Assembly (NCBI GenBank): GCA_012932865.1
Contig: SAXG01000032.1
Location: 124,001-188,000, forward strand
Length of the DNA: 64,000 bases
Direction: 5' to 3'
DNA from: Amylostereum areolatum
Taxonomy: Eukaryota; Basidiomycota; Agaricomycetes; Russulales; Stereaceae
Part shown: piece after piece, positions 44,963 through 52,467 of the stretch
Position numbering within the stretch: the stretch's first letter is position 1
Layout of the letters: every line of letters begins with the position of its first letter
Program-made: the position numbers and the translations under genes
Notes under the pieces: model-generated
What the model saw: only the letters and a program-made list of their open reading frames with translations
The model's database searches: none
Told to the model about the DNA's origin: nothing

Positions 44963-45579
44963 CCTGGACAGTCTACCCCTACGCCTACCTCGCACCCCTC
45001 TCTCCATCTACCTCTGCCGTCTCTACGACGTTAAAAACTCCCACCACGGACCTCCCGAACGCACCGGTTTTCCTCCCGTTCAACGGAAAGCCGATCACCC
45101 CCCGCGACGACGCACCACTCCCCTACCCTTGGTCCGACGCCGTCACCGTCAACTGCCTCGTCCCCGTACAGAACCTCTGCAAGAAAGATCCCTGGACCGC
45201 GCACGGCCTCAACTTCCGCATCTTCGAGTGGAGGTGGCACAAGGATCACGGTACTGTCGTCCTCGCCCTATACGTCCGGATCACTACGTGCATCAACGTA
45301 GATCTCGAACGCCTTGAATTCACCCTCCACGCCCCCACCTACCACACATACCTCATCCAAGACGCCCCCAACCCGATCCTCCAAACCAGTTTCACCTCCG
45401 TCTCCCAGTTTAACCGCCGGACCCCCGAATCCACCCTGCCACCAGTCCTCCGTCCCACCATCAAGGGTAAGACCCTTCGTCGCCGCCACCACAAACATAA
45501 GATCCGCCAGGCAGTAAAAGCCGGCTACCTCACCAAGAAACTCCTCGGCCGTCGCCCCATCGCGGCGGACTTCTTCTAG
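44824..45579 (+). CDS. ATG-free open frame upstream of gag (ORF0), in gag's frame
   Basis: The frame is open from after a TAG at 44821-44823 to TAG at 45577-45579, and the part after the LTR is about 205 codons. No ATG occurs in any frame between 44821 and the gag ATG at 45586. The codons show the same C-rich third positions as gag. The reading looks protein-like: hydrophobic and aromatic alternation (PVFLPFNGKPITPRDDAPLP, FRIFEWRWHKDHGTVVLALY) and a basic C-terminus (KTLRRRHHKHKIRQAVKAGY). No family recognised. It sits in phase with gag, with TAG and two codons between them. Expression would need a non-AUG start, readthrough or reinitiation; alternatively it is an evolved leader that is not translated. 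Confidence 0.45.
   Translation, partial: TVHLVIRYCSARCTTLDPGTLESIFFSLLPSSRLRRFIGLINCVSDTWTVYPYAYLAPLSPSTSAVSTTLKTPTTDLPNAPVFLPFNGKPITPRDDAPLPYPWSDAVTVNCLVPVQNLCKKDPWTAHGLNFRIFEWRWHKDHGTVVLALYVRITTCINVDLERLEFTLHAPTYHTYLIQDAPNPILQTSFTSVSQFNRRTPESTLPPVLRPTIKGKTLRRRHHKHKIRQAVKAGYLTKKLLGRRPIAADFF
44965..44975 (+). other. Primer-binding site complementary to the element's own 5' mRNA end
   Basis: TGGACAGTCTA begins 2 nt after the 5' LTR. Its exact reverse complement TAGACTGTCCA lies at 44821-44831, 33 nt after the start of the TATA box, where transcription should begin. An 11-nt match between mRNA 5' end and primer site is the arrangement of Tf1-type self-priming elements. Confidence 0.8.
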
Positions 45580-45585
45580 ACCATC

Positions 45586-47196
45586 ATGACGTCCTCCACA
45601 GCCCCTCGTCCCCCCACTCCGAACCTCCCCCCAGGCGTTTTTCGAGACTACTGTCCCGAAGAATACTATATCCTCACCTCGCAGCAGACTAAGGAATCCG
45701 TACGTTGGCTGCACGACAAACCAAACCGGCAACGTCGAGACTGGTACTTCGACGGCCGCGACGAACAACCCTACGTCGAAGAATCGGATTTTGCCACCGC
45801 TGCGGACGTCCTACAGTGCTTCCTGAACCCCCCTCCGACCAACTCGCCCCCACCCCGTCGACGCACTGTAATCGAAGTCCCAGAAGGGATCAACCACAAC
45901 GACACAACTGGGAAGTGGTACGCCTATAGACGGAACAAGAACGGAACCCCAGGACGATCAGTAGTTGAGTGGCAGCCCACTTCGTTCAGCCCCGTCCAAG
46001 ATCACTGGTCGTGGCATCATAACCAGCAATTCCTCACCCCCGCCGACTTCCTTGTCGCAAAACAAGTTGAGGACGAAGTTGAAGAAGCAGAAGAACGCCG
46101 ACGAGAAACCCTACGCCGCCTTGATCAAGAACTCGCCCAATCCCTCACCGTCCCCCTCCCCTTCGACAAGATGTCCGACGCCGAATCCAAACCTGCCGTC
46201 TCCAGGCGGGAGATCGGCCCCAAGCCAAAGCCATTCAAAGGCGATAGACGCGACACCCTCCGGTTCTCCCTCGAGCTCCGAATGTTCCTGCACGTTAACA
46301 AGGATGTTTATGCCACAGATGACGCCAAGATGATGCTCCTCCTCAGCCTGATGGAGGACGACACGGCGAAAGCCTGGGCCACGCATCGCCGCATGGAACT
46401 CTTCGCCGATGAAGACGAGAAGGAAGACGCCGAAACCCTCGACCCCACGCCCCCAACACTCCACTATAACTCCTACGAAGAGCTCTTCGAGAGGTTTGGC
46501 AAAGACTTCGTGCCCGTCGATCCGAAGATAGAGGCTCAGCGTAAGATCAACGAGCTCGCAATGACCACCCGGGACGTCACTGACTTTATCACCGAGTTTG
46601 AGATGCTGGCAACCATGTCAGCGTACGACGACGAGGCGCTAATCCACTTTTTCAAGAAGGGACTTCAGCGTGACCTCGGCAAGCAGGTGGCCCGGTCGTA
46701 CCCGTTCCCCACCAAGCTCGCGGAGTGGAAGGAGCGCGCCCGCCGCATCAACCACCAGTGGCTCGAAGAGAACCCGGAGAGGAAGAGCAGTCAGTCCAAG
46801 GGGGCTGTCGCGCTCACCTCGAACGGTTCGACCAACGACTCCTCGTCGCGCCGAGTCGGAGCCTTCACCAACACCTCGACCCGCCCTGCAAAGCTGACAG
46901 ACGACGAGCGCGCAAAGATGATGCGCGAAGGCAAGTGCTTCATGTGTCGACAAGCCGGTCACGTCTCTCGTGACTGCCCCAACCGCGACTCGAGCGCGCG
47001 ACGGGTGGGCGCAGTAGAGACTGGGTCCAAGGCCCCTCCCCTGCCGACGAACACGGCTCCGTCCACTGCAAAAGCAGCTCCCGACCCATCCAAAACCATC
47101 GCGGCGATCACTCGCCAGCTGAAGGATCTGGACGCGGAAGGCAAGGAGCAGGCAGTAGCGCTGTTGAAGGACATCCTGGAATCGCAGGATTTTTGA
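45586..47196 (+). CDS. gag: Gag polyprotein of the chromovirus
   Basis: Structural protein forming the cytoplasmic particle that packages element RNA. 536 residues. The central part (about 200-395) matches the retrotransposon gag domain, with FKGDRRDTLRFSLELRMFL, AWATHRRMELF and FITEFEMLATMSAYDDEALI. A single CCHC zinc knuckle, CFMCRQAGHVSRDC, starts at about residue 450. The ATG at 45586 is the first ATG of the transcript. The stop TGA at 47194-47196 directly follows a T5 run (47190-47194). Confidence 0.95.
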   Translation: MTSSTAPRPPTPNLPPGVFRDYCPEEYYILTSQQTKESVRWLHDKPNRQRRDWYFDGRDEQPYVEESDFATAADVLQCFLNPPPTNSPPPRRRTVIEVPEGINHNDTTGKWYAYRRNKNGTPGRSVVEWQPTSFSPVQDHWSWHHNQQFLTPADFLVAKQVEDEVEEAEERRRETLRRLDQELAQSLTVPLPFDKMSDAESKPAVSRREIGPKPKPFKGDRRDTLRFSLELRMFLHVNKDVYATDDAKMMLLLSLMEDDTAKAWATHRRMELFADEDEKEDAETLDPTPPTLHYNSYEELFERFGKDFVPVDPKIEAQRKINELAMTTRDVTDFITEFEMLATMSAYDDEALIHFFKKGLQRDLGKQVARSYPFPTKLAEWKERARRINHQWLEENPERKSSQSKGAVALTSNGSTNDSSSRRVGAFTNTSTRPAKLTDDERAKMMREGKCFMCRQAGHVSRDCPNRDSSARRVGAVETGSKAPPLPTNTAPSTAKAAPDPSKTIAAITRQLKDLDAEGKEQAVALLKDILESQDF

Positions 47197-50100
47197 AACG
47201 CCCCCCAGTCGCGTCGTCTGGTGGAGGCAAAGGACTTTTGGTATCATTGTCGAATCGTTTCGCTGTATTATCATCCATGCATACCTGTGAGCAATCGTAT
47301 CCCCCGTGTTTGTATCTGTCTACTGTCACCAAGAACAGGCAAACACCATCGATCACGCTCAAAGTCAAGCTGATCGGACGAGTTACCAAAAGAGAAATCG
47401 ACGCAGACGCGCTGCTTGATAGCGGCGCAGAAGGAATTATCCTGAACCGAAGCTTCGTTGAACGCAAGAAGCTCACCACAAGAAAACTAGAAAACCCGTT
47501 CCCCGTGCGTAATGTGGATGGCACCGAGAACGTCATGGGCTGGGTACGCGACACAACGACCCAGCGGATCCGGATATACTCGCAAGATTCAAGGGCGTAC
47601 CATGAGGAAGAAGCTGAGTTCTTCATCACCGACATCGGCGATCATGACATGATCCTTGGAACAGACTGGCTCGACGAGCACAATCCCACCATAGACTGGC
47701 AACGAGACCGTGTTGACATGCTCCGCTGCCCTCCCTCGTGCACTCTGTCCAAACCTCCTGTGACGAACCTCGCAACCAAGCCACGGAAACCATCATCGGT
47801 CCAATCACAGCGTAAGGTTGAAGCAGGTAAAACCCCGAGGACACCTCTCGTCGTGGACGATCCCTTCCCAGAGCCGACATATGTGTCCTGGACCCCAGTC
47901 CCCACTTATGTTATTCCTGCACGCAGAGTCAAAGGTGTTCGCGTCCGCACGGTCCATCGCTCCCCTCTACCCGCACGACTCTTCACTGAAGACGACGACG
48001 AGCGGCCCATGGTATTCCGAGACTGGGAGATCAATGGACTACGCCGCGCCGGAATCCTCCCTGAAACCGATGGTCCTAATCCAGATGCAATACCCATCCG
48101 CGCGGGCTTTACAAAAGCGCAGGAGCTTGCAGAGCATTCAAAAGAGAACGCACGCCCGCAAACCTTTGAAGACTTAGTCCCCCCGCCGTACCGCGACTTT
48201 GCGCCTGTATTCGACAAGAAAACCTCCGAGCGACTTCCTGACCGACGACCATGGGACCATGCTATCGACATGAAAGACGGCTTTGAACCCAAACCGTGCA
48301 AGATCTACCCCCTCTCACCTTCCGAGCAGATCGAACTCGACACCTTCCTCGATGACCACCTGAAGAAGGGCCATATCCGCCCATCGAAGTCACCTCAGGC
48401 GAGTCCGTTCTTCTTTGTGAAGAAAAAGGATGGAAAGCTGCGTCCCGTACAGGACTATCGAGAATTAAACAAGGGCACTGTCAAGAATGAATACCCCTTG
48501 CCACTGATCTCTGAAATTGTCGACCGCCTCAAAGGTGCAAAGATCTTCTCCAAGATGGATGTTCGCTGGGGCTACAACAATGTCCGCATCAAGGAAGGCG
48601 ACGAGTGGAAGGCTGCGTTCAAGACGAATCGCGGTCTCTTCGAACCTACGGTGATGTTTTTTGGGCTTATGAACTCCCCTGCAACATTTCAGGCAATGAT
48701 GAATGAACTGTTCAAGGATCTCATCGACTCGGGCAAGGTCATTATCTACATGGACGACATCTTGGTGTTCACTCGCACCATGGACGAACACCGTGCCATA
48801 GTGCGGCAGGTTCTGCAGCGTTTGCAAGACAACGACCTCTTCCTCAAACCGGAGAAATGCGTCTTTGAGCAAGACTCTGTTGAATACCTCGGACTCATCA
48901 TCTCGCACGACAAGATCGCTATGGACCCCGTCAAGGTAGCAGGTATTCAGGACTGGCCGACACCACGAACGGTCAAAGATGTGCAATCCTTCCTCGGCTT
49001 TGGCAACTTCTACCGACGTTTCATCAAGGACTTCTCCAAGGTTGCACGACCCCTATTTGACCTGACAAAGAAGGACTGCACATGGGGCTGGTCGGCGGAC
49101 TGCCAAACTGCGTTTGACGCACTGAAAGCTGCCTTTACTTCCTCCCCCGTCTTGGTCATGCCTGACCCAAAGAAGCCTTACCTCGTCGAAGTCGATGCCT
49201 CGGACTTTGCTACTGGAGGTATACTCTCGCAGAAAGGCGACGACGGTCACTGGCATCCAGTGGCGTATCTGTCCAAGGCCCTATCAGAACCGGAACGGAA
49301 CTACGACATCTACGACAAGGAGCTACTTGCGATCATCTGTGCGCTTGAAGCCTGGCGCCACTACCTCGAAGGCGCCCCCGACACCGTCGAAATCTGGACA
49401 GATCACAAGAACCTGGAGCACTTCAAGACGGCACAGAAGCTGAGCCGCCGACAGGCACGTTGGGATCTATTCCTCACTCGATTTGACTTCTCGCTCGTCC
49501 ATAAACCAGGAGTTTCCCACCGCCCGGATCCAATGTCTCGACGACCCGATCACAAGGATGGTGTTGAAAACGACAACAAGGAGCGCGTCTTGCTTGACCC
49601 CAAGTACTTCCAAGTACGCGCAACAAGGCCAGGAGCAGTAACCTCCCTCGGTGATGTCGAACTCCGACGACGTATCCGCGACTGCAAAACCAAGGACATC
49701 GAGGTCGTTCAAGCCCTGGACGCCATCTTACGAAACGGACCACGTACACTCGTCAAGAACCTTCAAGAGTGGAACTACGAAGAAGGCCTGGTCCTGTTTA
49801 GAGGAAAGGTATACGTCCCTGCGGATGACGAGTTGCGACGCGACATTGTCAAAATGTACCATGAATCGCCCCTGGCTGGACACCCCGGTCGCTTCAAGAC
49901 TTACGAGCTTGTGAGTCGTGAATATTGGTGGCCTGGCATGTCTGTCTTTGTCCGCGACTTTGTAGCAGGATGCGCAACCTGCCAGTCGACGAAGACACAG
50001 AGCAGCCGGCCCCACGTCGACATGATCCCAAACGAAGTACCCGATCGACCATTTGGCGTCATCTCCACCGACTTCATCGTCGAACTCCCTGACTGCGAAG

Positions 50101-51284
50101 GCTATAACGCCGTCAATGTCGTGGTCGATCGCCTCACCAAGATGGTGGTTACCACCCCATGTACAACGAAGATCACCAGCGATGGCACGGCCGACATTCT
50201 CTTCGATAAGGTATACCGACACTACGGCTTAGCAGACAAGATCATCTCGGATCGTGGACCCCAATTTGCTGGACAGGTGATGCGTACACTCAACGAGAAG
50301 CTCGGGATCAAGTCCGCCCTCAGCACAGCGTATCACCCACAGACAGACGGCCAAACCGAACGCGAGAACCAGAACCTCGAGCAGTTTCTGCGAGTATTCT
50401 GCAACTACCGTCAAGACGACTGGGTGAAGTGGTTGCCCTTCTTCGAGTTTTCTCACAACTCTCGCACCCATGCAGCTACTGGAAAGGCTCCCTTTGAAGT
50501 CCTCTACGGCTTCCTCCCCAAGATGTACCCGTCCGTAAACCCGTCCTCAAAGGTCCCTGCAGTTGAAGAACGCCTCCGTCAACTTGAAGAAGTCCGACAA
50601 GAGATCAAAGCCAGCCTTGCCCTCGCATCTGACTTAATGAAGCACTACAATGGTGACACGATCAGCAAATCGACACTGTTCGCCGTTGGAGACAAGGTCT
50701 GGCTCGAAGGCAAAAACCTGAAGACGACGAGGCCGAAAGCTAAGCTTGCTGCCAAACGATTTGGACCCTTCGAGATCGTTGACGTCATTAGCCCAGTGAA
50801 TTACCGCCTAAAGCTGCCGAAGACGTGGAGAATCCACCCAGTCTTCCATGCTTCGCTGCTCACCGCATACAAGGAGACAACGGCACATGGTCCAAACTAT
50901 GAACAACCGCCGCCTGACCTCGTTGATGACGAAGAAGAATATGACGTTGAAGACATCATCGACTCGAAGCCGACCCGCAACAAGAAAGGCATACAATACC
51001 TCGTCAAGTGGGTAGGCTATCCTGACTCCGAGAATACCTGGCTCCCTCGCTCCTCGCTCTCAAAGGTCACCGACATGATCGACGCCTTCCACAAACGCCA
51101 TCCAAACGCGCCCCGCCCTGTGCGTTCCCTCGGCATCTCCTTTGACGATTTTCTCGCATCTACCCTTGCAGATGACATCGCGCTCCAGGCGAAAGCGCGT
51201 CTTAAAGGGGGGGTAATGTCACGGATCGCTCCATTTCTCTCTTCGTTTGCAGACCTCGTACACGCGACACGTCACGGCACATGA
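47193..51284 (+). CDS. pol: Pol polyprotein: protease, RT, RNase H, integrase, chromodomain
   Basis: Frame -1 relative to gag and overlapping its stop, with no ATG at the junction (first codon in this frame after the slip is TTG 47193). This suggests a Gag-Pol fusion by -1 frameshifting. Protease motif DSGA at about residues 76-79. Reverse transcriptase with YMDD at 519-522. RNase H with VDASDFATGG near 668 and WTDHKNLEHF. Integrase with the HHCC finger (YHESPLAGH...CATCQSTK, about 888-930) and the D,D,E core (STDFIVELP, SDRGPQFAG, ENQNLEQF). A C-terminal chromodomain (YDVEDIIDSKP, YLVKWVGYPDSENTWLP; about 1250-1305) marks a chromovirus, which targets chromatin. The frame's stop at 51284 lies inside the 3' LTR. 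Confidence 0.95.
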   Translation: MKRPPVASSGGGKGLLVSLSNRFAVLSSMHTCEQSYPPCLYLSTVTKNRQTPSITLKVKLIGRVTKREIDADALLDSGAEGIILNRSFVERKKLTTRKLENPFPVRNVDGTENVMGWVRDTTTQRIRIYSQDSRAYHEEEAEFFITDIGDHDMILGTDWLDEHNPTIDWQRDRVDMLRCPPSCTLSKPPVTNLATKPRKPSSVQSQRKVEAGKTPRTPLVVDDPFPEPTYVSWTPVPTYVIPARRVKGVRVRTVHRSPLPARLFTEDDDERPMVFRDWEINGLRRAGILPETDGPNPDAIPIRAGFTKAQELAEHSKENARPQTFEDLVPPPYRDFAPVFDKKTSERLPDRRPWDHAIDMKDGFEPKPCKIYPLSPSEQIELDTFLDDHLKKGHIRPSKSPQASPFFFVKKKDGKLRPVQDYRELNKGTVKNEYPLPLISEIVDRLKGAKIFSKMDVRWGYNNVRIKEGDEWKAAFKTNRGLFEPTVMFFGLMNSPATFQAMMNELFKDLIDSGKVIIYMDDILVFTRTMDEHRAIVRQVLQRLQDNDLFLKPEKCVFEQDSVEYLGLIISHDKIAMDPVKVAGIQDWPTPRTVKDVQSFLGFGNFYRRFIKDFSKVARPLFDLTKKDCTWGWSADCQTAFDALKAAFTSSPVLVMPDPKKPYLVEVDASDFATGGILSQKGDDGHWHPVAYLSKALSEPERNYDIYDKELLAIICALEAWRHYLEGAPDTVEIWTDHKNLEHFKTAQKLSRRQARWDLFLTRFDFSLVHKPGVSHRPDPMSRRPDHKDGVENDNKERVLLDPKYFQVRATRPGAVTSLGDVELRRRIRDCKTKDIEVVQALDAILRNGPRTLVKNLQEWNYEEGLVLFRGKVYVPADDELRRDIVKMYHESPLAGHPGRFKTYELVSREYWWPGMSVFVRDFVAGCATCQSTKTQSSRPHVDMIPNEVPDRPFGVISTDFIVELPDCEGYNAVNVVVDRLTKMVVTTPCTTKITSDGTADILFDKVYRHYGLADKIISDRGPQFAGQVMRTLNEKLGIKSALSTAYHPQTDGQTERENQNLEQFLRVFCNYRQDDWVKWLPFFEFSHNSRTHAATGKAPFEVLYGFLPKMYPSVNPSSKVPAVEERLRQLEEVRQEIKASLALASDLMKHYNGDTISKSTLFAVGDKVWLEGKNLKTTRPKAKLAAKRFGPFEIVDVISPVNYRLKLPKTWRIHPVFHASLLTAYKETTAHGPNYEQPPPDLVDDEEEYDVEDIIDSKPTRNKKGIQYLVKWVGYPDSENTWLPRSSLSKVTDMIDAFHKRHPNAPRPVRSLGISFDDFLASTLADDIALQAKARLKGGVMSRIAPFLSSFADLVHATRHGT

Positions 51285-51636
51285 CTTTCCCTTGCATCAC
51301 ATGCTTCAACGACGTCATTGCCCGGACTTCCGAGCGGGGTTCCGCATCCTTATCTATGACATCACTGCTCCGGACCTTCGTCCTCCGCCCCATGACTCCT
51401 TTCCTATTGTTTCCCCCGCTCGCACCACTATCGCATCGCATCGCACCATCGTTCCCACTTGTATATAAGGACAGTGTTTCTCTTCCCTTTTCCCTAGACT
51501 GTCCATCTCGTCATACGGTACTGTAGCGCACGTTGCACTACCCTAGACCCCGGCACTCTCGAATCTATTTTCTTCTCGCTCCTCCCATCGTCGCGACTTA
51601 GGCGGTTCATCGGTCTCATAAACTGCGTTTCTGACA
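51217..51636 (+). repeat. 3' LTR of the chromovirus
   Basis: Same 420-bp length as the 5' LTR, with three substitutions. Preceded by the polypurine tract at 51204-51213. Confidence 0.95.
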
Positions 51637-51641
51637 AGGCG

Positions 51642-52140
51642 GGGGCATTGAGGCGGTGGGATGTGAGGATGCCGTCGACGCTGGGGGGAGACGAGGGAGT
51701 GGGCGCTGAGGACAACGCACGTCGTTGTGATGATGCCGTCAGCACTGGGGGCGACGCGCGTCGGCACTGGGGGTGACGGGCGCGTTGGCATTGAGGGCGA
51801 CGGGTGTGGGTGTTGAGGACGACGGGTGTGGGTGTTGAGGGCGACGGGCGTGGCCGTTGAGGATGACGGGGAGAGGAGGGTTGGAGGCGAGGCAGTGACG
51901 TGGCCGTTGAGGCGACGGGAACGCAGGTCTTGAGAATGGTGGGGTGACGAGGGTGTGGTCGAGGGTGACGGGGGCGTGAGGAGAGGGCGACGGCGACGAT
52001 GATGCCAGCATTGACGGCGATGACGTTGCCGGTGTTGACGACATTGACGTTGCCGGTGTTGGCGATGTTGACGTTGCCGGTGTTGGCGACGTTGACGGCG
52101 GCGAGGGCGACGACGGCGGTGAAGCCAGGTCCACGACAAC
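51642..52140 (+). repeat. GAC/GTTG-rich minisatellite in the 9.5 kb element
   Basis: Imperfect units such as GACGGGTGTGGGTGTTGAGG and the 18-mer-like GTTGACGTTGCCGGTGTTGG. The chromovirus inserted at its left edge. Open frames here are repeat products. Confidence 0.8.
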
Positions 52141-52467
52141 GACGGTTGTCGTGGTCAAGAACAAGGAGACGATGCGGCATTGAGCGTTGAGAAAATAGTA
52201 GCTCACGTGATTCATCTCGTTCTTGAATTCACCAAGTCGCGACTCGCGACTTAGCAACCTTCGAGATCAATTCAAGTTTTTGGAATTCATGCAAACTACC
52301 TATAAAATGTTCAAGTATATAAGTAAATTAGTAGATTTCTAAGGGCCCTTCCAAGTGCTTCCTTTTTCAGTAAGTATGCAAGTATTGTTGTTCCAGTTCC
52401 AGTTCTGTCTAAGGGTTGTCCCCAAGTCCAAGCTGCTGGCTCCAAGTCCAAGTACAGCTCAAGTACT
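52141..52467. other. Right subterminal region of the 9.5 kb element
   Basis: No gene. Enriched in CAAGT/ACTTG words toward 52483, in the orientation expected of subterminal repeats. Confidence 0.6.

Larger units (their letters stand above)
44543..51636 (+). mobile_element. Ty3/gypsy chromovirus, apparently complete and young
   Basis: 420-bp LTRs (44543-44962 and 51217-51636) start TGTCACGGATCG and end TTTCTGACA; aligned by eye they differ at three positions. A 5-bp duplication AGGCG flanks the element (44538-44542 and 51637-51641). Internal order: self-complementary primer site, ATG-free leader frame, gag with zinc knuckle, and pol with protease, reverse transcriptase, RNase H, integrase and chromodomain, then a polypurine tract AAAGGGGGGG just before the 3' LTR. 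All frames are open, so the element may be competent. Confidence 0.96.

Noticed and set aside
45268..45768. 166-codon minus-strand frame across the ORF0/gag junction
   Set aside because: Antisense shadow; its codon pattern mirrors the plus-strand frame.
51494..52257. Three overlapping minus-strand frames of 170-230 codons
   Set aside because: Repeat-derived, partly antisense to the LTR, with different frames equally open.
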